A stretch of 64,000 bases of DNA from Gottfriedia acidiceleris (GCF_023115465.1 NZ_CP096034.1:1116001-1180000), one strand, 5' to 3'; numbered from the stretch's first letter, positions 28,884-37,890 are shown. Made by a program: numbers and translations. Notes: a model not told the origin generated them from the sequence alone.

Positions 28884-29420
28884 TTATGGCATGTCTACCA
28901 AAAAACCTTCTTTTTTTAATTGTAAGATTGCACTTTCTAGCTGCTGTTCACGATCTGCCTCTATCGTATGAAGATGTGTTCCATTTGTTAAATTAGACAG
29001 AGGGACAGAGCTCGTTTCTCCCATTTTTTGGAGGAATAAGGTTATATCATAACGGTTCGCAATTTGTAATTGGGCTGTGATATATCCATAGACGGGATGT
29101 TCAACCATTACATCTCTAACTGTAACACCGTGATCGACTAATATTTCTAGTTCTTTTTGAGTTTCTTCAGCTGTATGGTGACAAATGATTACTTTTCTAA
29201 TTTTGTCCGTTTTCTTATTAGGATGTATATAAATATAACCTTGTGCAGTTGCTAGAATAGGCTCATTTTTCGCTTTTAAAAGTGTTATATCACCTACAAC
29301 AACTTGTCGACTAACATTTGCTCTTTTAGCTAAGGAATTGCCTGATAAGGGCGATTCAGACTCCTTTAACCATTGTAAAACTTTCTTTCTTCTTTCTTCC
29401 CCTAAAAGTTTTTTATTCAT
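28884..29420 (-). CDS. nadR: NAD biosynthesis repressor NadR/NiaR (YrxA family)
   Basis: Niacin-responsive repressor of de novo NAD genes. The 178 residues have an N-terminal winged HTH (about 1-65, NSLAKRANVSRQVVVGDITLL) and a C-terminal 3H domain with the ligand/metal histidines in ICHHTAEE, MVEHPVYG and GTHLHTIEA. It lies 14 bases after nadS in the same operon, and its probable operator is in the nadS-nadB gap. This is not the enterobacterial NadR, which is unrelated. Confidence 0.94.
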   Translation of the reverse strand: MNKKLLGEERRKKVLQWLKESESPLSGNSLAKRANVSRQVVVGDITLLKAKNEPILATAQGYIYIHPNKKTDKIRKVIICHHTAEETQKELEILVDHGVTVRDVMVEHPVYGYITAQLQIANRYDITLFLQKMGETSSVPLSNLTNGTHLHTIEADREQQLESAILQLKKEGFLVDMP

Positions 29421-29434
29421 ATAAATTTCCTCGA

Positions 29435-30565
29435 TTAAAAATTTTGATTAATGATTAATTTTAACACAGACGAAAATTTGATTAAGTCTTCTTCTGTTGT
29501 ATGCTTCCCAATTGAGACTCTGAAGAATTGTTTTGCCTCATGAGGATCTCTTCCGATTGCTAACATTGTTTCTGAAGGTTTTTGCATGCCAATTGCACAA
29601 GCACTTCCCGTTGAAATGGCAAATTGATGTCGATTACATTCAAGCATGACAAACTGACCTTCAAGTCCAATGATCCTTATACCAATTATATTTGGAATAC
29701 ATTCTTCATCAGAACCTTCAAATTTTACAAGTTGTTGAACATCTTGTAATTGTGATATTAAAACATTTTTTAAATAGTGATATCTCTTTTGCTCTTCGTC
29801 TTGATTTTTTATTATATGCCCAGCTGCCGTAACGAATGATGCAATTGCTGGCACATTTACAGTACCGGGACGAATCCCACTTTCATGAGATGTACCGGGA
29901 TAGATTGGTTGACAAGTTAATTTAGGATTTAAATAGAGGGCACCAATACCTTTTGGTCCATATAATTTATGACCTGAAATACTAAGACTTGAAATTTCAT
30001 ATTTTGAAACATCTATTGCTATTTTTCCAAATGATTGTACACAATCGCAGTGAAGTAAAATATTTGAAGAATAAAATAAATTTGCAATCTCGTTAATCGG
30101 TTGAATAGCTCCAATTTCAGAATTTACATGTTGAAAAATTCCTAATACAGTATCTTCACGAATTGCATTTTTAATCACTTCTAATGAGATAATCCCGCTT
30201 TTTGTAACTGGTAAATAAGATACTTCATATCCTTGTTCTTCCAATACCTTTAAATAATTACTTATTGAAGAATGCTCTAATGTTGTGGTTAATATGTGTT
30301 TTCCGACTTTTTTTGTACTCTTCAAGAGGGTTTTAATAGCAACTAAATTTGATTCAGTTCCTCCACTTGTAAAGTAAATTGAAGCGGGGCTAGCATTTAT
30401 AAATCCTGCTAATTGCTTGCGGCATGCTTCAAGTAACAGTGATGCCTTTGAGCCAATATCATGTAAACTTCGCTCATTTCCAAAGTAATTTTTAGAGGCA
30501 GTGACAAATGTCTCAATGGCTTCTTCACTCATTGGAGTTGTTGCAGCATAGTCTAAATAAATCAA
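29435..30565 (-). CDS. nadS: NifS-like cysteine desulfurase NadS
   Basis: PLP cysteine desulfurase thought to supply sulfur for the Fe-S cluster of NadA. The 376 residues have the PLP lysine K200 (SISGHKLYGPKG) and the active cysteine C323 (STGSACAIGMQ). The frame is open 15 codons further upstream, but AAAAGGAG sits 8 bases before a TTG that gives the conserved N-terminus MIYLDYAATTP, so I place the start there. It is divergent from nadBCA. Confidence 0.94.
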   Translation of the reverse strand: MIYLDYAATTPMSEEAIETFVTASKNYFGNERSLHDIGSKASLLLEACRKQLAGFINASPASIYFTSGGTESNLVAIKTLLKSTKKVGKHILTTTLEHSSISNYLKVLEEQGYEVSYLPVTKSGIISLEVIKNAIREDTVLGIFQHVNSEIGAIQPINEIANLFYSSNILLHCDCVQSFGKIAIDVSKYEISSLSISGHKLYGPKGIGALYLNPKLTCQPIYPGTSHESGIRPGTVNVPAIASFVTAAGHIIKNQDEEQKRYHYLKNVLISQLQDVQQLVKFEGSDEECIPNIIGIRIIGLEGQFVMLECNRHQFAISTGSACAIGMQKPSETMLAIGRDPHEAKQFFRVSIGKHTTEEDLIKFSSVLKLIINQNF

Positions 30566-30611
30566 ATTAAAGTCTCCTTTTTTACGCATTAAAAAAAAAT
30601 TTCTTGTCATT

Positions 30612-30641
30612 AGTTTAAATATATGTAAATATAGGTGTCAA
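30612..30641 (-). promoter_or_regulatory. Candidate sigma-A promoter of nadS-nadR
   Basis: Minus-strand TTGACA (complement of 30636-30641), an 18-base spacer and TAAACT (complement of 30612-30617). The -35 lies inside the NadR dyad. Confidence 0.65.
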
Positions 30642-30647
30642 GACAGC
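30634..30647. promoter_or_regulatory. Candidate NadR (NiaR) operator shared by divergent nad operons
   Basis: The dyad GGTGTCAAGACAGC has a perfect TGTC-AA-GACA core. It resembles my memory of the Bacillus NiaR-type site. It holds the -35 boxes of both divergent promoters, so one bound repressor could shut off both operons. Confidence 0.62.
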
Positions 30648-30669
30648 TTTTTTATCTATAAGATAAAAT
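30640..30669 (+). promoter_or_regulatory. Candidate sigma-A promoter of nadBCA
   Basis: AAGACA (30640), an 18-base spacer and TAAAAT (30664). It overlaps the nadS -35 within the dyad. Confidence 0.6.
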
Positions 30670-30703
30670 TTAAATAGATGTACTGTAAATGGAGGGGGCA
30701 ACT

Positions 30704-32185
30704 ATGCGAACTGCAGACGTTGTCATTATTGGCAGTGGGATTGCTGCTTTAATGGCTGCTGAGGAAATTTGTCAGTCTAAAAATGTGATTCTATTCACAA
30801 AGAAGAAAGTTTGGGACAGCAATTCGATGCTTGCACAAGGTGGAATTGCAGCTGTAATGTCTGATGATGATTCTTGGGAACTTCATAAACAAGATACGCT
30901 CGAAGCGGGTTGTAATGTAAATAATATAGAAGCAGTAGAAGAACTAGTAAAGAACGGAACAAAGTCTATGAAAGATCTAGTTTCTATAGGCATGGAGTTT
31001 GATAAAAATGAATTAGGTCAGTTTCATCTTGGTAGAGAAGGGGCGCATCAGAAAAATAGAATTTTACATTCTGGCGGAGATGCCACTGGAAAGCATTTAG
31101 TTGAAACCGTTTATGCACGGATAAAAGATAAAATAACCATAATTGAAAATGAAATGGTAATTGATTTAATCATACAAGATGGAATATGTAAGGGTGTTTA
31201 TATACTTAATGAAAATGGGGAATTAGAATCCTGTTTTGCAAACACAACACTTCTGGCAACGGGCGGTATTGGGGCAATGTATCAATTTAGTTCGAATAAT
31301 AAGGCCATAACCGGAGATGGAATTGCTATGGCATATCGAGCGGGTTGTGAGATGGCTGATTTGGAATTTATTCAATTTCATCCTACCATGCTTTATATTA
31401 ATGGGGCATGTAAAGGTCTGATATCTGAAGCTGTTAGAGGTGAAGGAGCTTTTTTAGTAACGAAAACTGGACGTCGGATTATGAAAGGAATTCATCCTTT
31501 TGAAGATTTAGCACCAAGAGATGTTGTTAGTAGGGCGATTTTTAATGAAATGCTAAACGGGGAAGAAATCTATTTATCGATCGAAATGATTGATGGATTT
31601 GAACGACGTTTTCCAACAATTACAGCCAATCTTATTAATAATGGAATAGATCTACAAAAAGGATTGATTCCTGTTGTTCCAGGCGCACATTTCCACATGG
31701 GTGGAGTAAAAACATCTGCAAACGGAGAAACGACAATTCCAGGATTGTATGCAGTAGGAGAGGTTGCTTGTACAGGTGTACATGGTGCAAATCGACTTGC
31801 TAGTAATTCTTTATTGGAAGGGATTGTGTTTGGAAAAAAGGTTGCGAAATTTATTGCTGACCTTCCTTTAGGTAAAATAAATGACAATCCACCTAAATAC
31901 ATGATACCAAGATATAGATCGTTACCTACAAAAGATGAAATTAAAGAAATAATGATGAAGTATATCGGTATTGTAAGAAATGAAGACGATTTAAATAAAG
32001 CAATTACCTATTTTTCTTACTTCTTAGAGTCTAAAACAGATGATTTACGCCCAATGAACAAAGAGGAAATAGAAAGATACAATATGTTAATTACTGGGAA
32101 ACTAATTGCAGAAGCTGCAATAAGAAGAAAAGAAAGCATCGGCTCACATTTTCTAGAATATATAGATCATCCAGCTAATATTTGA
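30704..32185 (+). CDS. nadB: L-aspartate oxidase
   Basis: FAD enzyme that oxidises L-aspartate to iminoaspartate, the first step of de novo NAD synthesis. The 493 residues show the FAD-binding VVIIGSGIAALMAA near the start, HLGREGAHQKNRILHSGGD, EFIQFHPTMLY and SEAVRGEGAFL of the succinate dehydrogenase/fumarate reductase flavoprotein family. An upstream in-frame ATG (30689) overlaps the GGAGGGGG binding site, so ATG 30704 is preferred. nadC follows after 12 bases. Confidence 0.96.
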   Translation: MRTADVVIIGSGIAALMAAEEICQSKNVILFTKKKVWDSNSMLAQGGIAAVMSDDDSWELHKQDTLEAGCNVNNIEAVEELVKNGTKSMKDLVSIGMEFDKNELGQFHLGREGAHQKNRILHSGGDATGKHLVETVYARIKDKITIIENEMVIDLIIQDGICKGVYILNENGELESCFANTTLLATGGIGAMYQFSSNNKAITGDGIAMAYRAGCEMADLEFIQFHPTMLYINGACKGLISEAVRGEGAFLVTKTGRRIMKGIHPFEDLAPRDVVSRAIFNEMLNGEEIYLSIEMIDGFERRFPTITANLINNGIDLQKGLIPVVPGAHFHMGGVKTSANGETTIPGLYAVGEVACTGVHGANRLASNSLLEGIVFGKKVAKFIADLPLGKINDNPPKYMIPRYRSLPTKDEIKEIMMKYIGIVRNEDDLNKAITYFSYFLESKTDDLRPMNKEEIERYNMLITGKLIAEAAIRRKESIGSHFLEYIDHPANI

Positions 32186-32197
32186 GGAGAGAAATTC

Positions 32198-33025
32198 ATG
32201 AATACATTAAAAGCTAAAAAAATGATTGAGCAATTTTTACTAGAAGATATTGGGGAAGGGGATCTATCCTCAATTCATATTTTTCCAATGCATGAAAGAA
32301 CAACTGGAAAAGTACTTGCAAAAGCAGATGGAGTAATTGCGGGTACTGATTTAATCGAAATAACTTATAAATTACTTCATGAAGATATAAAAGTAACACT
32401 ATATGTCAAAGATGGTGAATCTGTTCAGGCAGGGCAGCTACTTGCAGAAGTAGAAGGACCAGTTCAAGTATTATTATCAGGTGAAAGAGTGATGCTTAAT
32501 CTTTTACAACGAATGAGTGGGATTGCAACGCTTACATCAAAAGCAGTTGAAACATTAAATGACGAGAAAATCAAACTTGTCGATACAAGAAAAACGATAC
32601 CAGGTTTACGTTTGTTTGATAAGTATGCAGTTACTTGTGGCGGAGGAGCGAACCATCGTTTCGGTTTATATGATGCAGTGATGCTGAAAGATAATCATAT
32701 TGCTTACGCAGGTTCAATTAAAAATGCAGTTGATTCATTACGAAATAAATTAGGACATATGGTCAAAATTGAGGTCGAGACTGAAAACAAAGATCAAGTT
32801 CTTCAAGCTATTGAAGCTGGTGCGGATGTCATTATGTTTGATAATCGTACTCCAGATGAAATAAAAGAATTCGTTAAGCTTGTTCCAGAAACAATTGTAA
32901 CGGAAGCTTCTGGTGGAATTACTTTAGATAATTTAGCAAATTTTCAAAACTGTGGTGTAAATGTTATTTCTTTAGGCTGTTTAACACATTCAGCAAAAGC
33001 ATTAGATATAAGCTTCTATTTGTAA
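32198..33025 (+). CDS. nadC: Quinolinate phosphoribosyltransferase
   Basis: Converts quinolinate and PRPP to nicotinate mononucleotide, the last step encoded in this operon. The 275-residue protein has the type II PRTase motifs VDTRKTIPGLRLFDKYAV, GGGANHRFGLYDAVMLKDNH and IMFDNRTPDEI. It is typical in length. GGAGAG precedes the ATG. Order nadB-nadC-nadA, as in B. subtilis. Confidence 0.97.
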   Translation: MNTLKAKKMIEQFLLEDIGEGDLSSIHIFPMHERTTGKVLAKADGVIAGTDLIEITYKLLHEDIKVTLYVKDGESVQAGQLLAEVEGPVQVLLSGERVMLNLLQRMSGIATLTSKAVETLNDEKIKLVDTRKTIPGLRLFDKYAVTCGGGANHRFGLYDAVMLKDNHIAYAGSIKNAVDSLRNKLGHMVKIEVETENKDQVLQAIEAGADVIMFDNRTPDEIKEFVKLVPETIVTEASGGITLDNLANFQNCGVNVISLGCLTHSAKALDISFYL

Positions 33026-33049
33026 TAAAGTGGGATTGGAGTGGGGACA

Positions 33050-34159
33050 ATGAACGTTTTAGATATGATACAAAAAAATGAAGGATATCAAATTCCTGAT
33101 GAGTACTATACATTATCAACTGAGGAAATGGAAAAAAGAGTAAAAGATATAAAAGAGAGATTAGGTGATGCTCTTTTCATTCCAGGTCATCATTATCAAA
33201 AGGAAGAAGTTGTAGTTTTTTCAGATTCGACTGGAGATTCTCTACAACTTGCTCAAGTTGCTGCTAATAATAAAAAAGCAAAATATATTGTATTCTGTGG
33301 TGTGCATTTTATGGCAGAGACAGCAGATATTTTAACGGAAGAAGAGCAGATTGTTATTTTACCTGATATGAGAGCGGGCTGTTCAATGGCTGATATGGCA
33401 GATCACCATCAAACTGATCGTGCGTGGGTAGAGTTACAGAAGCTTTTCGGAGACACAATTTTACCGTTAACATATGTTAATTCAACTGCTGCTATTAAAG
33501 CGTTTGTCGGTAGAAATGATGGTGCAACCGTAACATCATCTAATGCTAAAAAAGTTGTTTCGTGGGCTTTCACACAAAAAGAACGTATATTGTTCCTACC
33601 TGATCAACATTTAGGTAGAAACACAGCATTTGAATTAGGGATACCGTTAGAGCATATGGCGATTTGGAACCCAATAACGGACACCTTAGAATATGAGGGC
33701 GAGCTAAATAACATCAAAGTAATACTTTGGAAAGGTCACTGCTCTGTTCATGAGAATTTTACAGTGAAAAATATCGAGAATGTACGAAAAAATCATCCAG
33801 ATATGAGAATTATTGTGCATCCAGAATGTTCTAGAGAAGTTGTCGCTGCAAGTGATGACAATGGATCTACTAAATATATTATTGACCAAATTGAAGCTGC
33901 TCCTGCAGGAAGTAAGTGGGCAATTGGAACTGAGATGAATTTAGTTCAAAGAATTATTAAAAATCATCCAGATAAGGAGATCATTTCATTAAATCCATTT
34001 ATGTGTCCTTGCTTAACGATGAATCGTATCGATTTACCACATTTATTATGGTCTTTAGAAAATATAGAAAAAGGTAACATCCAAAATATTATTTCAGTTG
34101 ATAAACAAACTGCAAAAGATGCAGTTAAGGCATTAGATAAAATGCTTGAGCTTGCTTAA
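33050..34159 (+). CDS. nadA: Quinolinate synthase A
   Basis: Condenses iminoaspartate with dihydroxyacetone phosphate to give quinolinate, using an oxygen-sensitive [4Fe-4S] cluster. In the 369-residue product the probable cluster cysteines are C111 (RAGCSMAD), C231 ([11 protein letters not shown]) and C321 (MCPCLTMN). An in-frame GTG at 33041 lies within the GGAGTGGGG binding site, so ATG 33050 is chosen. NadS, encoded divergently, is the likely source of cluster sulfur. Confidence 0.96.
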   Translation: MNVLDMIQKNEGYQIPDEYYTLSTEEMEKRVKDIKERLGDALFIPGHHYQKEEVVVFSDSTGDSLQLAQVAANNKKAKYIVFCGVHFMAETADILTEEEQIVILPDMRAGCSMADMADHHQTDRAWVELQKLFGDTILPLTYVNSTAAIKAFVGRNDGATVTSSNAKKVVSWAFTQKERILFLPDQHLGRNTAFELGIPLEHMAIWNPITDTLEYEGELNNIKVILWKGHCSVHENFTVKNIENVRKNHPDMRIIVHPECSREVVAASDDNGSTKYIIDQIEAAPAGSKWAIGTEMNLVQRIIKNHPDKEIISLNPFMCPCLTMNRIDLPHLLWSLENIEKGNIQNIISVDKQTAKDAVKALDKMLELA

Positions 34160-34177
34160 AAATTAAATAGCAAAAAA

Positions 34178-34219
34178 TTAAAATCATTTAGTTGGAATCT
34201 GAGCTAAATGATTTTTTTA
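34178..34219 (+). terminator. Intrinsic terminator after nadBCA
   Basis: Arms AAAATCATTTAG / CTAAATGATTTT followed by TTTAT. Confidence 0.87.
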
Positions 34220-34284
34220 TAGAAAAAACAAGAAAAAAGTAAATACTTATACAAGCTTACTCGTCATAAATTAAAATACCTTCT

Positions 34285-34314
34285 ATCATAAATACAAATA
34301 TTCAGACATACATT
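34285..34314 (+). promoter_or_regulatory. Sigma-E promoter of safA
   Basis: TCATA (ATA at 34288), a 16-base spacer and CATACATT (34307-34314), a full match to the sigma-E -10 consensus. safA is transcribed by sigma-E in B. subtilis. Confidence 0.72.
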
Positions 34315-34371
34315 GTTGTGAGGTACTAATGTACAATCCAACGTAGAGGCAATTGGTCAGGAGGGGAAAAG

Positions 34372-36819
34372 GTGAGAATTCACATAGTAATAAAGGGCGA
34401 TACCCTTAAGAGCATTGCTCAAAAATATAACATCGACTATGAAGAGATAGTTAAATTAAATGCCCAACTAAGTAATCCAGATATGATCTATCCTGGCATG
34501 AAAATAAAAGTGCCAGAAAGGGGAGAAAAACCAGCCCCATTAGGTTCTAAAAAGGAGGTACAGCTACCTAAAGAACCTAAGCCAAGTGTTGCTTTGGAGG
34601 TAGAAGAAGGAAATGTTCAACCTGTAGCTCAGACACAACCTACTGTCTTACCGAATACAAAGCCAGTTGATAATAATTTGAATATTAATGTAGAGGTTAC
34701 ACCGACAGTAAAACCTGTAATTCAGGTACCTATTCCACCTGCGAAACCGACTGTATCACCTGCGACAAATAATGCGAATCAACAAGTATCTCCTGTTCAA
34801 ACTGGAAAACCAAATGCGAACATACCGCAAGTTGTTTCGCCAGTGGCAGTTAAAAATCCGATAAATGATAATAAATCAAATGTGAACACCAAGGGAGGAC
34901 AAAGCATGTCAGAGAAAAAGAACTACTTCCCAGGATCATTAGTTTCTCCGTCAACACCAAATCCGCAAGTATCTCCAGCGGAAACAGGAAAACCAAATCA
35001 ACAAGTATCGCCAGTATCAACAGGAAAACCAAATCAACAAGTATCACCGATATCAACAGGAAAACCAAATATGCAAGTATCACCAGTATCAACTGGAAAA
35101 CCAAATGTGCAAGTATCCCCAGTTTCAACTGGAAAAGGGAAAGAGCAAGTCTTACCAGTAGCAACAGGAAAACCAAATATGCAAGTATCACCGATATCAA
35201 CAGGAAAACCAAATATGCAAGTATCACCAGTATCAACAGGAAAGCCGAATATGCAAGTATCACCAATATCAACAGGGAAACCAAATATGCAAGTGTCACC
35301 AGTATCAACAGGAAAACCAAATATGCAAGTGTCACCGGTATCAACAGGAAAACCAAATATGCAAGTATCGCCAGCGGAAACAGGAAAACCAAATGCACAA
35401 GTATCACCAGTAGCTACAAATAAAGCTCAAACATTACCAGCATATATGGGACCAAATGCACCACAAACATTGCCAGCATATATGGGACCAAATGCACCAC
35501 AAACACTTCCAGCATACTCAGGACCGAATGTACCGCAAACATTACCAGCGTATATGGGACCAAATCCAAACGCAGCCCAAACATTACCAGCATATATGGG
35601 ACCAAATGAAAACTACCCACAAACGCTACCAGCATATATGGGACCAAATCCAAACGCAGCCCAAACGCTACCAGCATATATGGGACCAAATCCAAATGCA
35701 GCCCAAACATTACCAGCATATATGGGACCAAATGAAAACTACCCACAAACAATGCCGGCATATATGGGACCAAACGCAAACTTCCCACAAACAATGCCAG
35801 CATATATGGGACCAAACGCAAACTTCCCACAAACATTACCAGCATATATGGGACCAAATGCTGGTTACCCATACTATCCACGAGGAGAAGGAGGAGCATT
35901 ACCAACATTACCGAGTTTTGGAGCTATGCCGATGTTGCCAGGATTAACTGGAGAAGCACCAGGAGCGACTGGAGGAGCACCAGTTCCGCCAACTGCGATG
36001 CCAACTCCATTACCAGCACCAATGCCAGGAAATACTGGGCAAACAATGCCATCGTATATGGGACCGAATCCAAATACAGGCCAAACATTACCGTCATATA
36101 TGGGACCGAATCCAAATACAGGCCAAACATTACCGTCATATATGGGACCGAATCCAAATGTAGCTCAAACATTACCGGCATACATGGGACCGAACGGAAA
36201 CTTCCCACAAACATTACCAGCATATATGGGACCAAATGAAAACTTCCCAGCAACAATGCCGGCATATATGGGACCAAATGAAAACTTCCCAGCAACATTA
36301 CCAGCATATATGGGACCAAATGAAAACTTCCCAGCAACATTACCAGCATATATGGGACCAAACGCAAACTTCCCAGCAACATTACCAGCATATATGGGGC
36401 CAAATGAAAACTTCCCAGCAACACTACCAGCATATATGGGGCCAAACGCAAACTTCCCAGCAACATTACCAGCATATATGGGACCAAACGCAAACTTCCC
36501 ACAAACATTGCCAGCATATATGGGACCAAACGCAAACTTCCCAGCAACAATGCCAGCATATATGGGACCAAACGCAAACTTCCCACAAACATTGCCGGCG
36601 TATATGGGACCAAATGAAAATTTCCCACAGACATTGCCAGCTATGGATTATCCAAAGTTCCAAGGCGGACCAGTTGTTTCACCGTATGCTACTGGACCGA
36701 CACCGATGTATCGTGATGCATCAGAACCTTATTTTGATCCAAATTCGCAATTATTTACTCCTTATGCACAAAATCAGTCTTCATATGGAGTGCCATATTT
36801 CGAGGAAGATGAACAATAA
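34372..36819 (+). CDS. safA: SafA coat/cortex morphogenetic protein, greatly repeat-expanded
   Basis: LysM protein at the cortex-coat interface; in B. subtilis it organises the inner coat and binds SpoVID. This version has 815 residues against about 387 in B. subtilis. Layout: N-terminal LysM (1-50, VIKGDTLKSIAQKYNIDYEE), Pro-rich linker, 13 tandem 12-residue units like MQVSPVSTGKPN (198-353), 11 TLPAYMGPN units (354-496), a Gly/Ala/Pro spacer, 14 more 14-residue units (558-753) and a C-terminal Tyr-containing tail. The GTG start follows GGAGGGG. An internal in-frame ATG at 34906 has its own binding site. Confidence 0.93.
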   Translation: MRIHIVIKGDTLKSIAQKYNIDYEEIVKLNAQLSNPDMIYPGMKIKVPERGEKPAPLGSKKEVQLPKEPKPSVALEVEEGNVQPVAQTQPTVLPNTKPVDNNLNINVEVTPTVKPVIQVPIPPAKPTVSPATNNANQQVSPVQTGKPNANIPQVVSPVAVKNPINDNKSNVNTKGGQSMSEKKNYFPGSLVSPSTPNPQVSPAETGKPNQQVSPVSTGKPNQQVSPISTGKPNMQVSPVSTGKPNVQVSPVSTGKGKEQVLPVATGKPNMQVSPISTGKPNMQVSPVSTGKPNMQVSPISTGKPNMQVSPVSTGKPNMQVSPVSTGKPNMQVSPAETGKPNAQVSPVATNKAQTLPAYMGPNAPQTLPAYMGPNAPQTLPAYSGPNVPQTLPAYMGPNPNAAQTLPAYMGPNENYPQTLPAYMGPNPNAAQTLPAYMGPNPNAAQTLPAYMGPNENYPQTMPAYMGPNANFPQTMPAYMGPNANFPQTLPAYMGPNAGYPYYPRGEGGALPTLPSFGAMPMLPGLTGEAPGATGGAPVPPTAMPTPLPAPMPGNTGQTMPSYMGPNPNTGQTLPSYMGPNPNTGQTLPSYMGPNPNVAQTLPAYMGPNGNFPQTLPAYMGPNENFPATMPAYMGPNENFPATLPAYMGPNENFPATLPAYMGPNANFPATLPAYMGPNENFPATLPAYMGPNANFPATLPAYMGPNANFPQTLPAYMGPNANFPATMPAYMGPNANFPQTLPAYMGPNENFPQTLPAMDYPKFQGGPVVSPYATGPTPMYRDASEPYFDPNSQLFTPYAQNQSSYGVPYFEEDEQ
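34893..34908 (+). promoter_or_regulatory. Internal ribosome binding site and ATG within safA
   Basis: GGGAGG, seven bases, then ATG 34906 (codon 179, MSEKKNYFPGSL) in frame with safA. It would give a 637-residue form without the LysM domain. B. subtilis SafA makes a comparable short form from an internal start. Confidence 0.75.
34963..35430 (+). repeat. Thirteen 36-bp in-frame repeats in safA
   Basis: Units encode variants of xQVSPxxTGKPN; copies differ by single changes (V/I, AE/VS). The array is contiguous and ends exactly where the next repeat type begins. Confidence 0.93.
35431..35859 (+). repeat. First TLPAYMGPN repeat block in safA (11 units)
   Basis: Three 36-bp units, then seven 42-bp units and a partial one. 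Each encodes T-L/M-P-A-Y-M/S-G-P-N with a variable tail (APQ, PNAAQ, ENYPQ, ANFPQ). Confidence 0.93.
36043..36630 (+). repeat. Second TLPAYMGPN repeat block in safA (14 units)
   Basis: Fourteen uninterrupted 42-bp units. The first three have PSYMGPN; later ones alternate ENFPA/ANFPQ tails, suggesting recent unequal exchange. Confidence 0.95.
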
Positions 36820-36831
36820 AGAATCTTATTT

Positions 36832-36866
36832 AAAAAGGCGATTATTTTCTAATCGTCTTTTTTTTA
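36832..36866 (+). terminator. Intrinsic terminator after safA
   Basis: Arms GGCGATTA / TAATCGTC (one wobble pair) followed by a run of eight or more T. Confidence 0.88.
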
Positions 36867-37010
36867 TTTTAACTTTTTCATACAGGAAATAATTGGTGTA
36901 GAAATTTATTTCACATGTAACAGCCTTTAAAGGCTAGTTTTTTACTTAAAATTGAGTTTCAAACCATCAATTAACAATTTAAAATCCACCTAAAAAGGCC
37001 AACCTAACTT

Positions 37011-37033
37011 TGTAATACATCTTTAGTATTACA
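37011..37033. promoter_or_regulatory. Inverted repeat upstream of coxA
   Basis: TGTAATAC and GTATTACA, perfect 8-base arms seven bases apart, about 30 bases before the start. There is no T run. It may be an operator in the promoter region. Confidence 0.4.
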
Positions 37034-37063
37034 ATTCGCAGTAATTAAAGGGAGGGTTTTATA

Positions 37064-37837
37064 TTGAATAAAAAAGGTCTTATCGTTGCTACAGGTACGG
37101 TGCTAACAGTTTTAACATTATCTGCTTGTGGAACAAACAATAATGCTATGAATGACCATAAAAGAAATGTTGGTTATGAAAAAGTAAACTTCAATAGACC
37201 GACAAACCCTTATGCTGTTAATGATCGTTATGAAAACGTAAACTATCCTAATAACCAAGATTATTTCGCAAAGAAAAATAATCACTACGGAAATGATCGT
37301 ATAAATGAAGGTTTGAGTAGTGAGTATTCTAATGATGGCGTTATCCATGACGGAACATATGGAAGAAATGTCAACAATATGAATAGAAACTACACGATGG
37401 ATCAAGTTCGTTATAATAATGATTTAAATACAGCTCCTCTTGTACCATATACAAATATTAGTACAAATACTAATATGAATGCTGGTGAACGAAAGTTTGC
37501 TGACCAAATTTCTAAACGAGTAGAACAAATGTCAAATGTAGCCAAGGCAAACACGGTAGCTGTTGGTGATCAGGTTCTTGTTGCAGTAGATTTAGTAAAT
37601 AAAAATGTTGATGAAAGCGCATTTAGATCTAAAATCAAAGACGCTTTATCACCATACACGAGTGGTAAAAAAGTATATGTAACATTTGATGGAACGATTA
37701 GAAATAATTTAAATAACATTACAAATAATGTTCCAAATGCCACTAAAAATGTATTATACGATACAAAAGAAAATGTTAAACATATGTATCGAAATGTAAA
37801 AAATGATGTTAAGGATGCAACTAATCCAAACCGATAA
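37064..37837 (+). CDS. coxA: YhcN/YlaJ-family sporulation lipoprotein, CoxA-like
   Basis: Probable spore cortex/forespore lipoprotein. The 257 residues have a signal peptide with lipobox LSAC (VLTVLTLSACGTNN), an N/Y-rich linker (25-145) and a C-terminal YhcN/YlaJ domain (about 145-220, ADQISKRVEQMSNVAKANT). Its position just after safA and before bofC matches coxA of B. subtilis. The start is TTG with a strong GGGAGGG site. The name rests mainly on synteny and family; another YhcN paralogue is possible. Confidence 0.8.
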   Translation: MNKKGLIVATGTVLTVLTLSACGTNNNAMNDHKRNVGYEKVNFNRPTNPYAVNDRYENVNYPNNQDYFAKKNNHYGNDRINEGLSSEYSNDGVIHDGTYGRNVNNMNRNYTMDQVRYNNDLNTAPLVPYTNISTNTNMNAGERKFADQISKRVEQMSNVAKANTVAVGDQVLVAVDLVNKNVDESAFRSKIKDALSPYTSGKKVYVTFDGTIRNNLNNITNNVPNATKNVLYDTKENVKHMYRNVKNDVKDATNPNR

Positions 37838-37854
37838 ATATCAATTTTTACATT

Positions 37855-37886
37855 AAAAAGGAAGAAGCTCTTGCTTCTTCCTTTTC
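37855..37886 (+). terminator. coxA terminator hairpin (left copy of a duplicated hairpin)
   Basis: Arms AAAAGGAAGAAGC / GCTTCTTCCTTTT with loop TCTT. The exact 30-bp sequence recurs at 38395-38424 beyond repeat copy 3. Confidence 0.85.
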
Positions 37887-37890
37887 ATGC

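Noticed and set aside
34963-36630. Regular direct repeats that could suggest a CRISPR array
   Set aside because: Units are contiguous, in frame, 36 or 42 bp with no unique spacers, lie inside a coding gene and have no cas genes nearby.
34850-36892. Several long ORFs in other frames and on the minus strand over safA (for example 35456-35947 +, 36236-36892 +, 35924-36634 -), giving His/Trp/Cys-rich or Leu/Val-rich repeats
   Set aside because: They are by-products of the 36- and 42-bp periodicity of safA, which keeps all frames open. None has a ribosome binding site or resembles a known protein.
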